Shown here piece after piece: positions 16,797-26,466 of a DNA stretch of 64,000 nucleotides. How positions within the stretch are numbered: the stretch's first letter is position 1; every line of letters begins with the position of its first letter. The notes under the pieces were generated by a model. That model had not been told where the DNA came from and searched no databases. It saw only the letters and a program-made list of their open reading frames with translations. The position numbers and the translations under genes are program-made. The DNA comes from Epilithonimonas sp042695135 (GTDB lineage: Bacteria; Bacteroidota; Bacteroidia; Flavobacteriales; Weeksellaceae), in NCBI RefSeq assembly GCF_042695135.1, contig NZ_CP170547.1, forward strand, positions 3,224,001 through 3,288,000, in the 5' to 3' direction.

Positions 16797-17393
16797 TTAC
16801 TTTCTCTTATTACTTCTGAAAAGCAATACTGAATTGAGGAAGATAAGCAACAAGTCTAAGGTCACCCAAATACTGAGTTTGATGTTTTCGTACTTCAAAT
16901 CTTCAACTTTTTGTGAAGCGATTGCTGATAGTTTTAAACTGTGATTGATGTAATTTCTAACCTCAACGATCTTATCTTCATTTTTGTTGGGAACGGCAAC
17001 CTGGGAAAAGTAAACGAGATTCCCTTTTCCAATGTAGCCAACCACCCAGAACTCATCGGACTTCTGCATATTAAGATATTCTATCCGAAAATAGTCGGGA
17101 CGGATCTGACCAACGTGTTTGGAACTGAATTTTTCATTTTCCGGCACCTGATCCTGAACTCTGATAATGTAAAAATCGATCGGCTGTGGCAGATAATTGA
17201 TAACCTGAACGGCTAATGAGTTCTCCAAAAACTGAGAAACACTTCTCTCCACAAACCAAAATGTAAAATATGCACCGGCAGAAATGGTGATAATTGTACG
17301 GACAACTTTATTCCAAAAATTCCATTTTTCTCCACGGACAGCCGAAAGAAATAGTGCAATGATGAGAAAAATAAGAATCAGAGGGATTAACAT
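16797..17393 (-). CDS. Hypothetical membrane protein
   Basis: Not recognised. A 198-residue protein with membrane segments at about 1-18 (LIPLILIFLIIALFL), 31-50 (VVRTIITISAGAYFTFWFV) and 170-190 (LSIWVTLDLLLIFLNSVLLF). The 120 residues between the second and third segments are soluble and probably periplasmic, with no catalytic motif. It is followed in transcription by a type II repeat. The gene upstream on the same strand (HD hydrolase) ends 28 bases away, so they are probably cotranscribed. Confidence 0.6.
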   Translation of the reverse strand: MLIPLILIFLIIALFLSAVRGEKWNFWNKVVRTIITISAGAYFTFWFVERSVSQFLENSLAVQVINYLPQPIDFYIIRVQDQVPENEKFSSKHVGQIRPDYFRIEYLNMQKSDEFWVVGYIGKGNLVYFSQVAVPNKNEDKIVEVRNYINHSLKLSAIASQKVEDLKYENIKLSIWVTLDLLLIFLNSVLLFRSNKRK

Positions 17394-17421
17394 TAAAACA
17401 AAGATAATGGTTTCTCTCTAA

Positions 17422-18066
17422 TTAAAAAGTCACATTCCATTCTTTGTAAAACTGATCGAGAAATTGTAACATAAACTGATGTCTTTCTTCGGCAATTTTT
17501 TTGGCGGTTTCTGTATTCAGAAGATCTTTCAGCAGCAAAAGTTTTTCGTAGAAATGATTGATTGTGGTTCCGTTCGATTTTTTGTAATCTTCTTTGGATT
17601 GATCGAGTTTTGGTTCGATATCCGGATGATACATCAGGTTATTTTTATATCCTCCAAAATTGAAAGTTCTTGCAATTCCGATTGCACCAATTGCATCCAG
17701 ACGGTCTGCATCCTGAACGATTTTCAGCTCCAGCGGAAGATCTTTCGGAGCTTCTTTTCTGTTTTTGAAAGACATATTTTCTATAATGAAAATGACTTTA
17801 TCAATAGTTTCAGAATCTACATTTTGTTCGGTAAGAAAGTTGGTTACAATTTTTGTTGCGATAGTCTCATCGCCGTTATGAAATTTGGGATCGGCAATAT
17901 CGTGTAAAAGTGCGGCTAATTCTATTACCAATTGGTCTCCGCCTTCTCTCTCCTGAATGTGCAAACTCAGTTTCCAGACGCGTTCTATATGAAACCAGTC
18001 GTGACCGGATTCTGTGCCTTCCAATTTTTGTTTTACTAATTCTATTGTCTTGTTGATCAATTCCAT
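17422..18066 (-). CDS. HD-domain phosphohydrolase
   Basis: A 214-residue cytoplasmic metal-dependent phosphohydrolase of the HD superfamily. Metal-binding residues are His22-Asp23 and His26 in GHDWFHIERV, His55-Asp56 in LLHDIAD, and Asp119 or Asp121 in QDADRLDAIGAIG. This arrangement matches the YedJ-like group, whose substrates are mostly unknown. Its start codon overlaps the stop of the alpha/beta hydrolase gene by one base (TAATG), so translation is probably coupled. Confidence 0.8.
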   Translation of the reverse strand: MELINKTIELVKQKLEGTESGHDWFHIERVWKLSLHIQEREGGDQLVIELAALLHDIADPKFHNGDETIATKIVTNFLTEQNVDSETIDKVIFIIENMSFKNRKEAPKDLPLELKIVQDADRLDAIGAIGIARTFNFGGYKNNLMYHPDIEPKLDQSKEDYKKSNGTTINHFYEKLLLLKDLLNTETAKKIAEERHQFMLQFLDQFYKEWNVTF

Positions 18067-18905
18067 TAATTCAATTCTTTTAAAATGATATTCCAGAGTT
18101 TCTTATTGTAACTTCGGAAAAAGTTGATGTGTCCGATTTCATTTTTTTCAGATTCCGAGGTTTTGATTAATCTGTAAGTCGGTTTCAGATTTGGATAAGT
18201 GTTTTCCAGTAAGGATCGTACGCCTTTTTCCGTGAGCCACGAATCATCTTCTGCTCTGATGACGAAGACTTTCTGCGTCAGATTTTTTGAAAAGTCCTTA
18301 ACTTTTTCCAGCAATTTATTCGTTGATTTTTTATTAAGAATCAAAGTCTGCCAGTCAAAAGCACTTCCAGCAGGGAGACTTTCTCCCAAGCCAAACCAAT
18401 TTCCAGGGAAATAACCCAAGATTTTTGTTGATAACGGCTGTGCAATTCCGAAGCCAAGATAAGCTTCAATCTTTGTCTTAAATTTTAAATTTCCTACAAA
18501 AGCATTCTGAGTTCCGACGAAAATAAATTCATTAAACATCTCAGAATCCTGATTCATTCCCAAAATTAAAGCACCAAGAGAATGTCCCAAACAAAACTTT
18601 TCATAATCAGGATAATTAATTTTGATATATTCTGTAATTGCTTTATAATCTGTAGTTCCCCAAATTCTCATCGAAGCATTGAAACCTTTCATTTTTTTTG
18701 GTTTTGAAAGACCTATTCCACGATAATCATAAGTGATTACCGCAAACCCGTTTTCTGAAAAAAATTGAGCAAAAGCAAAATAAATATGTTGTTTAACACC
18801 AGTTGCCGAATTGATCAGCAGCAATTTATTATTAGAATCTTTTGGTTCAAAAATATGCACAGACAAAGCATAATGGTCTTCTGTCAAAAGCTCGATACTT
18901 TTCAT
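18066..18905 (-). CDS. Alpha/beta hydrolase
   Basis: A 279-residue serine hydrolase. The nucleophile elbow is GHSLGA with Ser109. The acid is probably the Asp in RAEDDSW and the base His in GHINFF near the C-terminus. YDYRGIGLS near 60-66 is a usual oxyanion-region motif. No signal peptide, so cytoplasmic. The architecture resembles predicted YheT/BchO-like esterases, but substrate is unknown. It overlaps the HD-domain gene by one base and is likely first in that operon. Confidence 0.8.
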   Translation of the reverse strand: MKSIELLTEDHYALSVHIFEPKDSNNKLLLINSATGVKQHIYFAFAQFFSENGFAVITYDYRGIGLSKPKKMKGFNASMRIWGTTDYKAITEYIKINYPDYEKFCLGHSLGALILGMNQDSEMFNEFIFVGTQNAFVGNLKFKTKIEAYLGFGIAQPLSTKILGYFPGNWFGLGESLPAGSAFDWQTLILNKKSTNKLLEKVKDFSKNLTQKVFVIRAEDDSWLTEKGVRSLLENTYPNLKPTYRLIKTSESEKNEIGHINFFRSYNKKLWNIILKELN

Positions 18906-18961
18906 GAAAAGCGTTTAGATTCCAGTAAAAGTAGAAAAATTTGTCCGGCTATTTTGAGATA

Positions 18962-19870
18962 TTAATATGCGTAAGATATCAATTCCTTCATCTCATTAAG
19001 ATAAGGAAGACCTTTTTGTGAACCTCTGTAATCTGCAGCTTTCAAGGCCACTTCGTTTCCAAATTTTACGCAATCTTCGATAGAATTCCCATGAAGTAAT
19101 GCTATGGAAAACCCGGATGTAAAGGCATCGCCCAATCCCATACTGTGCGCTTCCGAATTTGGATTTTTTCGGAAATATTTCATTTCGCTGCCATCAAAAT
19201 AGCTTGTGCTGTTGGCGCCATCTCTTACAAATAATTTGTTCGGAAGATGTTTGATAATATCTTCGTGATTGCCTTCTCCGAAAATGATTTCCAGGTCTGT
19301 ACTTTTTGCCACAATGAAAGTCGCATAATCTATAATCTCATTGGACAATCTGCTGGCAGGCGCTGCGTAAATTCCGATTTTTTTATTCAGCTTTTTAGCT
19401 TTACTGAAAATATATTCCACCGTTTTCGAAGGAATTTCCATCTGAGTAAGGATCAGATCCGCAGTTAAAAGATATTTTTCGGCCTCGTCGATATTTTTAG
19501 AAGAAAGATTATAATTGGCTGCAGGAACAACTGTAATAGCATTTCCTTCGTCAGACGCAGTGACGTAAGCTGTACCTGTTGCTTCGTCTTCGTCTTCAAA
19601 AACGTTCGCAACATTCACTTCCTCATCATTAAGATTTCTTAAAACCTGCTGTCCATACGGATCCATACCAACACAGCTGATCAAAGAAGTTTGCGCTCCC
19701 AATCTTGAAGTTGCTATCGCCTGATTGGCACCTTTTCCTCCAAGATAGCTTGTCAAATTATTTGCAAGGACAGTATCATTTGCTTTCGGAATTTTGGAAG
19801 TTTTCAGGATCAGGTCTATGGAAGAACTTCCTACAACTACAATCTGTGGTTTTGTGTTATTCAGTTTCAT
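18962..19870 (-). CDS. Ribokinase-like PfkB sugar kinase
   Basis: A 302-residue PfkB-family kinase, most like ribokinase (ribose + ATP to ribose 5-phosphate). The N-terminal sugar-binding motif is GGKGANQAIA near 44. The C-terminal signature is MGLGDAFTSGFS near 245-256, with the catalytic Asp; the more usual form is GAGDAF. The VVPAANYNLS segment is common in ribokinases. There is no adjacent ribose transporter or nucleosidase, so a related sugar is possible. The gene ends 57 bases upstream of the alpha/beta hydrolase gene on the same strand. Confidence 0.8.
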   Translation of the reverse strand: MKLNNTKPQIVVVGSSSIDLILKTSKIPKANDTVLANNLTSYLGGKGANQAIATSRLGAQTSLISCVGMDPYGQQVLRNLNDEEVNVANVFEDEDEATGTAYVTASDEGNAITVVPAANYNLSSKNIDEAEKYLLTADLILTQMEIPSKTVEYIFSKAKKLNKKIGIYAAPASRLSNEIIDYATFIVAKSTDLEIIFGEGNHEDIIKHLPNKLFVRDGANSTSYFDGSEMKYFRKNPNSEAHSMGLGDAFTSGFSIALLHGNSIEDCVKFGNEVALKAADYRGSQKGLPYLNEMKELISYAY

Positions 19871-19944
19871 TTGCTTACATTCAACGTTTCAAAGGTCAAA
19901 TAGAATCGCTAATTACGATTTCATTAGAGGCTAAAAATAATAAT

Positions 19945-20589
19945 TTAATCCATACCAATTTCGATAAATTCCGAAATTAATTTAACTGGCTGATTATCTT
20001 TGGAATAACCAATATATGATGCATAGAATCCTTCACCATATCCTGTTTCAAATGCAACTATATTTTCCTTTTTATTATCGTAAGGTTTCAAAATTGAAAA
20101 CTGATCGATCGCTCCTTTTTCATCAAAAAAATGAGAGTGAAAAAACTCTTCATAGATCCCCATAAAATCAGCACCTTTTTTGTGGAAAAGTTCCTGTTCT
20201 AATTTGTTCAGAGAATTCTGAGCCTCTTTGTCCATAAAACTTCCCATTCCGGATTCTACCAGATATCCGTAGATTTCTTCGTCTTTCAGATCTTGCAAAT
20301 TCTGATTGTCACACAAAGCGAGTTTCCAACTTTCTGCCGGTTTATTTTTATTGAAAACAATTTCTGCGTAAGCAATGCAATTGGATTCTGTTTCTTTATG
20401 AAGAAGAACCGGAAAATTACCTTTTGGAAATTCTTGTGTGAAAGCCGAATGATCCGGGGAAATCAACGGATCGCTTGCAACAATGAAACCGGAAGAAACA
20501 TGAATTTCTCCAGCTTCATAAGTTTCCAGAAGCGGATTTTCTACAAAATTTTTAGAGAATAGTTTTTTTATATTTTCGATGTGTGTCAT
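19945..20589 (-). CDS. DUF4241 domain protein
   Basis: A 214-residue cytoplasmic protein. The C-terminal ETGYGEGFYASYIGYSKDNQPVK stretch is split by me into ETGYGEGFYASYIGY and DNQPVK; it is the conserved signature of DUF4241. The N-terminal half carries the family features GFIVASDPLI and FPKGNFPVLLH. Function is unknown in the family. It lies between ribokinase and valS on the minus strand, with 74 and 68 bases of spacing, so it may be its own unit. Confidence 0.75.
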   Translation of the reverse strand: MTHIENIKKLFSKNFVENPLLETYEAGEIHVSSGFIVASDPLISPDHSAFTQEFPKGNFPVLLHKETESNCIAYAEIVFNKNKPAESWKLALCDNQNLQDLKDEEIYGYLVESGMGSFMDKEAQNSLNKLEQELFHKKGADFMGIYEEFFHSHFFDEKGAIDQFSILKPYDNKKENIVAFETGYGEGFYASYIGYSKDNQPVKLISEFIEIGMD

Positions 20590-20657
20590 TATAAATTGTC
20601 GGAAGTCAGAAGTCTGATGTCCGAAGTTTTGATGATTTTTAAAATTTATTAGTCTGA

Positions 20658-23276
20658 TTAAAGACTTTTTAATTTCTCTTCCAAAAGGATAATTTTGTCC
20701 TGAGCGTCTTTTTGCTTTTTTCGTTCGATTTCTACAACTTCTGGTTTTGCATTGGCTACAAATTTCTCATTAGACAACTTTTTGTCAACTGAAATTAAGA
20801 AACCTTTCAGATATTTTATTTCTTCTTCCGTTTTAATTTTTTCTTCCCCAAGGTCAAGATTTTCGCTTAACGGAATTGAGAATTCATTGGAACCAACTAA
20901 GAAAGTGAAACTCGGTTTATCGGTTTTCTGACCAAAATGAATATCTAAAATGTTGGATAATTTCTGAATCACTTCGGCATCTTTAAGTTCTGTCGCATTC
21001 GTAAAAACTTCAACCGATTCTCTTGGCGAAATGCCTTTTGATTGACGGTAATTTCTAACACCAGAAATTACTTCTTTAGCAAAATCAAAATCCTTGATTG
21101 TTTGCTCATTGTAACTTTCAGATTTTTTCTGTTGCGTGATAATCAAAGCTTCATCAATTTTTCTATCCGAAATCGATTGCCAAAGTTCCTCGGACAAGAA
21201 TGGCATAAATGGATGCAGCAGTTTCATCAATTCCTCAAAATAAGCAATTGTTTTCTGATAAACATCCTCGCTGATCGCTTCCCCAAAGTTTGGTTTCACC
21301 GCTTCAAGATACCAGGAACAGAAATCGTCCCAGATCAGTTTATAAACCAGATGCAATCCGTCAGAAATCCTGAATTTCGAGAATTGATCTTCAATCTCGC
21401 CAATTGTTTTATTTAATTGTTCACCGAACCATTCGATGGTTTGAAGGTCGTGGTTTTGCGCTTTGATAGATTCGTCACGTTTCCAGCCTTGGATCAGTTT
21501 GTAAGCATTCCAGATTTTCGTAGCGAAATTTCGTCCCTGCAGCATCAGATCTTCATCAAACAAAAGATCATTTCCGGCTGCAGAACTTAACAAACTTCCA
21601 ACGCGTACGCCGTCTGCACCATATTTCTCTATCAAATCAATTGGATCTGGCGAATTTCCTAATTGCTTAGACATTTTGCGTCTCTGTTTATCTCGTACAA
21701 TTCCTGTAAAATAAACATTTTTGAAAGGTACTTCTTTGCGATATTCCAAGCCAGCCATAATCATTCTGGCAACCCAGAAGAAAATGATATCCGGACCTGT
21801 AACCAAATCTGCGGTTGGATAATAATAATTGATGTCCTTATTTTCCGGATCCAAAATCCCTTCGAAAACCGACATTGGCCACAACCAGGATGAAAACCAA
21901 GTATCTAATGCATCTTGATCTTGTTTTAAATCCTCAATGTTAAGTTCTGAGTTTTGAGTTTTTTCTTTGGCTAAAACTAAAGCATCTTCGATATTTTCTG
22001 CTACCACAAATTCATTTTCGCCCGTTCCATAATAGAAAGCCGGAATCTGCTGACCCCACCAAAGCTGACGTGAAATGTTCCAGTCGTGAACATTCTCCAT
22101 CCAATGGCGATAGGTATTTTTGAATTTCTCCGGGTGGAATTTAATCGTATCATCCATCACAACATCCAAAGCCGGTTTTGCCAATTCTGACATTTTCAGG
22201 AACCATTGAACAGAGATCTTAGGTTCGATAACTGCACCTGTTCTTTCAGAAGTTCCTACTTTATTAACGTAATCTTCCGCTTTCAGCAAAAGATCTTTTA
22301 ATTCTAATTCTCTGGCAATGTCCTTTCTTACTGTAAATCTGCCCTGACCTTGATAATGCATTCCGTGTTCATTCAGAACAGCGTCGTTATCCATAGAATC
22401 AATGATTGGCAAGTTATGTCTTTGTCCGATTTCGTAGTCATTGATATCGTGAGCCGGTGTAATTTTCAATGCTCCGGTTCCAAATTCGATATCCACATAA
22501 TCATCCTCGATAATAGGAACGACTCTGTTAACGATTGGAACAATAACGTTTTTACCTTTCAGATGCTGATATCTCTCGTCATTCGGATTCACACAAACGG
22601 CAACATCACCAAAAATAGTTTCCGGACGTGTGGTAGCAACAGTTAAGAAATCTTCCGTTCCTTCAATTTTATATTTTAAATAGTATAATTTTCCGTTTTG
22701 CTCTTTGAAAATCACCTCTTCATCAGAAATGTTGGTTTGAGCTTCAGGATCCCAATTCACAACTTTGTAACCACGATAAATCAATCCTTTATTATATAGA
22801 TCCACAAAAACCTTGATCACAGATTTGGAAAGATTCTCCTCCATTGTGAATCTCGTTCTGTCCCAATCACAAGAACAGCCTAGTTTTTTCAATTGCTCAA
22901 GGATTGTTCCGCCGTATTTTTCTTTCCATTCCCAGGCGTGTTTCAGGAATTCCTCTCTGGTAATATCTTTTTTGTTGATGCCTTCAGCTTTCAGTTTTGC
23001 AACAACTTTCGCTTCTGTTGCGATGGATGCGTGATCCGTGCCGGGAATCCAGCAAGCGTTAAAACCCTGCATTCTCGCTCTTCTTACCAAAACATCCTGA
23101 ATGGTGTTATTCAGCATATGTCCCATGTGAAGAATTCCTGTCACGTTAGGCGGCGGAATCACAATGGTGTAAGGCGGTCTGTCATCCGGCTCGGAATGGA
23201 AAAATTTGTTTTCTAACCAGAAGTCATACCATTTTTGTTCAGTTTCCTGTGGACTATATTTGTCAGCGATCTGCAT
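20658..23276 (-). CDS. valS: Valine--tRNA ligase
   Basis: An 872-residue class I aminoacyl-tRNA synthetase that charges tRNA-Val (EC 6.1.1.9). The HIGH motif appears as HMGH at residues 50-53 inside PPNVTGILHMGHML. The KMSKS motif is KMSKQ at about 533-537. CP1 editing domain features are present (TTRPETIFGD). The C-terminal anticodon-binding region and a coiled-coil tail (LKGFLISVDKKLSNEKFVAN) complete the protein, which is full length. A TATTTTTG -7 box lies 28 bases before the start. Confidence 0.97.
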   Translation of the reverse strand: MQIADKYSPQETEQKWYDFWLENKFFHSEPDDRPPYTIVIPPPNVTGILHMGHMLNNTIQDVLVRRARMQGFNACWIPGTDHASIATEAKVVAKLKAEGINKKDITREEFLKHAWEWKEKYGGTILEQLKKLGCSCDWDRTRFTMEENLSKSVIKVFVDLYNKGLIYRGYKVVNWDPEAQTNISDEEVIFKEQNGKLYYLKYKIEGTEDFLTVATTRPETIFGDVAVCVNPNDERYQHLKGKNVIVPIVNRVVPIIEDDYVDIEFGTGALKITPAHDINDYEIGQRHNLPIIDSMDNDAVLNEHGMHYQGQGRFTVRKDIARELELKDLLLKAEDYVNKVGTSERTGAVIEPKISVQWFLKMSELAKPALDVVMDDTIKFHPEKFKNTYRHWMENVHDWNISRQLWWGQQIPAFYYGTGENEFVVAENIEDALVLAKEKTQNSELNIEDLKQDQDALDTWFSSWLWPMSVFEGILDPENKDINYYYPTADLVTGPDIIFFWVARMIMAGLEYRKEVPFKNVYFTGIVRDKQRRKMSKQLGNSPDPIDLIEKYGADGVRVGSLLSSAAGNDLLFDEDLMLQGRNFATKIWNAYKLIQGWKRDESIKAQNHDLQTIEWFGEQLNKTIGEIEDQFSKFRISDGLHLVYKLIWDDFCSWYLEAVKPNFGEAISEDVYQKTIAYFEELMKLLHPFMPFLSEELWQSISDRKIDEALIITQQKKSESYNEQTIKDFDFAKEVISGVRNYRQSKGISPRESVEVFTNATELKDAEVIQKLSNILDIHFGQKTDKPSFTFLVGSNEFSIPLSENLDLGEEKIKTEEEIKYLKGFLISVDKKLSNEKFVANAKPEVVEIERKKQKDAQDKIILLEEKLKSL

Positions 23277-23304
23277 TTTGAAATTTATTTTGTCTTGTAA
23301 TCTG

Positions 23305-23312
23305 CAAAAATA
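23305..23312 (-). promoter_or_regulatory. -7 box TATTTTTG for valS
   Basis: Complement of CAAAAATA; fits TAnnTTTG. No convincing -33 TTTG. Confidence 0.45.
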
Positions 23313-23354
23313 AGATATTGTAAAAAAATTAACATCACATATTCAAATTATTTA

Positions 23355-23362
23355 TAACTTTG
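23355..23362 (+). promoter_or_regulatory. -7 box TAACTTTG for the DUF1573 gene
   Basis: Fits TAnnTTTG, 35 bases before the ATG at 23398. The start is preceded by an A run, the usual Bacteroidota initiation context. Confidence 0.5.
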
Positions 23363-23397
23363 TTCTTTAAAATTTTAATTATCTAAAACAAAAAAAT

Positions 23398-23898
23398 ATG
23401 AAAAAGATTCTTGCAGGATTATTTATGACAGGAGCTATCGCTTTTGCATCTGCTCAAACAATCTCATTTGATAAAACAACTTTCGATTACGGAACTGTAA
23501 AAGCTGGAGCTGATGGTCACAGATTTTTCACTGTAAAAAACACTGGAGACAAGCCACTTATCATCAGTGAAGTAAAACCATCTTGCGGATGTACAACTCC
23601 GGAATGGAGCAAAGACCCGATTTTACCTGGAAAAACTGCTCAGATCAAAGTTGGATATAATACTGGTATCAAAGGTGCTTTCAATAAACTGATTGAAGTT
23701 TATTCTAACGATCCTGCAAACAACAGATCTGTTCTTTATATCAAAGGAACTGTTGAAGATGTTGCCGGAGCTGGTACTGCTGCTTCACAAAATGCTAATC
23801 TGACTGTTGCTCCTGTTGCTGTAGCTACTGCTAAAGCTCAGCCAGCACCAGAACAAGTTGCTAAAAAAACTGCTAAAAAAGCAGCTGCTAAAAAATAA
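23398..23898 (+). CDS. Exported DUF1573 protein
   Basis: A 166-residue secreted or periplasmic protein. The signal peptide is residues 1-19 (ending ASAQ). The DUF1573 domain, an immunoglobulin-like fold, spans about 22-120 and includes the family signature EVKPSCGCTTPEW with Cys63 and Cys65. The tail of about 40 residues is rich in A, K, P and V and ends in (K/A)-rich repeats, probably disordered and positively charged. The family is abundant in Bacteroidota and its role is not established. A strong terminator follows. Confidence 0.85.
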   Translation: MKKILAGLFMTGAIAFASAQTISFDKTTFDYGTVKAGADGHRFFTVKNTGDKPLIISEVKPSCGCTTPEWSKDPILPGKTAQIKVGYNTGIKGAFNKLIEVYSNDPANNRSVLYIKGTVEDVAGAGTAASQNANLTVAPVAVATAKAQPAPEQVAKKTAKKAAAKK

Positions 23899-23917
23899 AA
23901 TAATTACAACCTATTTT

Positions 23918-23955
23918 AAACCGTCTCGCTTTTTGTAACGAGACGGTTTTTTTAT
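23918..23955 (+). terminator. Intrinsic terminator after the DUF1573 gene
   Basis: AACCGTCTCG pairs with CGAGACGGTT, then seven T. A close relative with the core CCGTCT...AGACGG is used at 60674-60706. Confidence 0.85.
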
Positions 23956-23975
23956 ATTTACATTAAATCAATTTT

Positions 23976-24854
23976 ATGGATTATAATTTCTCCGATGACT
24001 TTCTTATTAAAGAAAATTCGAAATTCGAAATCAAAAAACAGAATACCAAATACCAAGGAAAAATCAATAAGGATGAAGCAAAACAGCTTCTGGAAATTGA
24101 AAAGGAAAAACTTTATTTACTGCAAGAAAAATTATATGCAGACGGAAGCCAGTCTTTATTAATTGTTCTTCAGGCGATGGATGCTGCAGGAAAAGACAGT
24201 TTGATAGAACATGTTTTCGGTGGTGTGAATCCACAAGGCTGTGAAGTCACAAGTTTTAAAACGCCAGGTTCCAAAGATTATTCCCACGATTTCATCTGGA
24301 GACACTATCTATCTTTGCCGGAAAAAGGGAAAATTGGAATTTTTAATCGTTCTCACTACGAAAGTGTTCTCGTCTGCAAAGTTCATCCTGAATATAACCT
24401 CAGTGAAAAAACATGGAAAGACGTAAAACAATTTGATGACAAATTTTGGGAAAACCGATACGAAAGCATCCGTAATTTTGAAAAACATTTGACCAATAAC
24501 GGGACCAAGATTATTAAAATATTCCTTAATGTTTCCAAAGAAGAGCAGAAAGAAAGATTTCTTGACAGAATAAAAGAAGACGATAAAAACTGGAAATTTT
24601 CTGCCGCAGATATTACCGAACGTGGTTTCTGGGAAGATTATATGAAGGCTTATGAACAAGCTATAAAGGAAACTTCTACAGAAGCGGCACCTTGGTTTGT
24701 AATCCCGGCCGATCAGAAATGGTTTTCCAGAGTTGCTGCAATCCAGATCATTATTGACAAATTGGAAGAAATGAACCTGCAATTTCCTGAACTATCGGTA
24801 AAAGAGAAAAGTGCTTTAGTTGAATCTAAAAATAAGCTGGAGAACGAGAAGTAA
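23976..24854 (+). CDS. Polyphosphate kinase 2 family protein
   Basis: A 292-residue cytoplasmic PPK2-type polyphosphate:nucleotide phosphotransferase. The Walker A motif is MDAAGKDSLIEH (GKDS at 72-75) and the Walker B region is GIFNRSHYESVLV. The TPGSKDYSHDFIWRHY lid segment and WKFSAADITERGFWEDY near the C-terminal third are typical of class III or class I enzymes that phosphorylate AMP or ADP with polyphosphate. Direction and nucleotide preference cannot be read off. It starts 21 bases after the terminator of the DUF1573 gene and is probably transcribed alone. Confidence 0.9.
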   Translation: MDYNFSDDFLIKENSKFEIKKQNTKYQGKINKDEAKQLLEIEKEKLYLLQEKLYADGSQSLLIVLQAMDAAGKDSLIEHVFGGVNPQGCEVTSFKTPGSKDYSHDFIWRHYLSLPEKGKIGIFNRSHYESVLVCKVHPEYNLSEKTWKDVKQFDDKFWENRYESIRNFEKHLTNNGTKIIKIFLNVSKEEQKERFLDRIKEDDKNWKFSAADITERGFWEDYMKAYEQAIKETSTEAAPWFVIPADQKWFSRVAAIQIIIDKLEEMNLQFPELSVKEKSALVESKNKLENEK

Positions 24855-24943
24855 TTTTTTTACTGATTAATGAATTTTACGGAAAACCTTAATTTTATGA
24901 ATGAAAGTTATTTTAAAATTGTAAAAAATAACGAAGAATAAAA

Positions 24944-26290
24944 ATGGAAATTATCTACTTATTTATTGGATCAATCATCGGCGGAATTTTGATTTTCTTT
25001 CTGATGAAAGCAACTTCTGTCAGCAAGAAAAACTATGATGAAGCAAATGAAAAATTAATTCGTGCACAGGAAAACGAACTCAATTATCAGCAGAAAATTG
25101 AGGAACTGAAGCTATCCAATAATAATTTGACAAATGATATTTCTTCGATTCAAAAGAGTAAGGAAGAACTGCTTTTTACCAATGCCGAATTAAGCGCTGA
25201 TTTCAAAAATATTCAGGAAAACCTTAACTATCAAAAAGAAGAATTCTTAAAACTTCAGGAAACGACTCGACTTCAATTTGAAAAAACAGCCAATCAAATC
25301 CTGGAAGAAAAATCTGAGAAATTTTCTCAGTTGAACCAAAATCAGTTAAAATTGATTTTGGAGCCTTTTCAAGAAAAGATCAATGAACTGAAAAATACCG
25401 TTAACGAAACTTACGACAAAGAATCAAAAGAACGTTTCTCCCTCGGTGAAAAAGTCCGGGAACTGAAAGACCTTAACCAGCAAATTTCCGAAGATGCAAA
25501 AAAACTGACCCGCGCTTTGAAAGGCGAAAGCAAAACCCAGGGAAACTGGGGCGAAATGATATTGGAAAGTATTCTCGAGAAATCAGGCCTCAGAAAAAAT
25601 CAGGAATACTTTATGGAGCACGAGCTGCGCGACGAAAATAACAAAGCCATCTTCTCCGAATTTTCCGGCAAGAAAATGCGTCCTGATGCGGTTGTGAAAT
25701 ATCCAGACAACAGGAATGTAATCATTGACAGTAAAGTGTCGCTCACTGCTTTTGTAGAAATGACGGACGAAACCGATGCTGAAATTTTTGCAATCAAACA
25801 AAATCAACATTTGCAATCTGTCAAGAATCACATCTTGCAACTGAGCCAGAAAGCTTATGATGATTTTGACAAATCTCTGGATTTCGTCATGATGTTTGTT
25901 CCGAGCGAAGCAGCTTACATGACGGCTTTACAAACTGATCCTAATCTTTGGAATTTTGCTTATGACAAAAGAATTTTACTGTTAAGTCCGACCAATTTGA
26001 TTACTTCTCTTAAGCTGGTTCAGGATCTCTGGAAACGCGAACATCAAAATAGAAATGCGATGGAAATTGCGGACAGAGGTGCAAAATTATATGATAAATT
26101 TGTAGGTTTTGTTGATAATCTGGAACGCATCGGAAAGAATATTGATCTGGCTAAGAATTCCTATAATGATGCTTTCAAACAATTGAGTTCCGGGAATGAC
26201 AATTTGATTATCCAAACTCAGAAACTGAAAAATCTTGGGATTAAGAACAAAAAAAATCTTCCTCAAGGTTTGGGAGAGGAAGATTTGTAA
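24944..26290 (+). CDS. rmuC: RmuC-family DNA recombination protein
   Basis: A 448-residue protein with one N-terminal membrane helix (IIYLFIGSIIGGILIFFLM), a long coiled coil (about 30-190) and the RmuC nuclease-like domain. Within that domain GNWGEMILESILEKSGL, KMRPDAVVKYPDNRNVIIDSK and the MMFVPSEAAY segment are conserved; the Asp, Glu and Lys there resemble a PD-(D/E)xK site. E. coli RmuC limits inversion at short inverted repeats. A 268-base convergent gap with repeats separates it from hemB. Confidence 0.9.
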   Translation: MEIIYLFIGSIIGGILIFFLMKATSVSKKNYDEANEKLIRAQENELNYQQKIEELKLSNNNLTNDISSIQKSKEELLFTNAELSADFKNIQENLNYQKEEFLKLQETTRLQFEKTANQILEEKSEKFSQLNQNQLKLILEPFQEKINELKNTVNETYDKESKERFSLGEKVRELKDLNQQISEDAKKLTRALKGESKTQGNWGEMILESILEKSGLRKNQEYFMEHELRDENNKAIFSEFSGKKMRPDAVVKYPDNRNVIIDSKVSLTAFVEMTDETDAEIFAIKQNQHLQSVKNHILQLSQKAYDDFDKSLDFVMMFVPSEAAYMTALQTDPNLWNFAYDKRILLLSPTNLITSLKLVQDLWKREHQNRNAMEIADRGAKLYDKFVGFVDNLERIGKNIDLAKNSYNDAFKQLSSGNDNLIIQTQKLKNLGIKNKKNLPQGLGEEDL

Positions 26291-26315
26291 TTGTTTTTAT
26301 TTTGAAATTTATTTG

Positions 26316-26395
26316 AACGCAAAGTCCGCAAAGATTTTTTACAATTTTGAAAACATTTTAAGGTTCACAATGGCGTAAAACTCAGCAAAGTTTTA
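26316..26395 (+). repeat. Upstream module shared by repeat copies C and D
   Basis: Begins AACGCAAAGTCCGCAAAGAT and runs through GGCG...CAGCAAA. The matching stretch at 53873-53955 begins AACGCAAAGTCTGCAAAGAT. In both places it stands 80-150 bases to the left of a type I repeat. Confidence 0.65.
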
Positions 26396-26415
26396 GTGTA
26401 ATTTATTTTAGAAAA

Positions 26416-26447
26416 ACTTTGTCAAAGATTTGAAACTTTGACAAAGT
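26416..26447. repeat. Perfect 12-bp inverted repeat
   Basis: ACTTTGTCAAAG pairs with CTTTGACAAAGT over an 8-base loop. Position between convergent genes suggests termination of rmuC, but there is no good T tract. Confidence 0.6.
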
Positions 26448-26466
26448 GACCTTTGGATGACAAAAC

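Noticed and set aside
24309..24782. 157-codon minus-strand frame
   Set aside because: Antisense of the PPK2 gene, rich in Phe and Cys, no start context.
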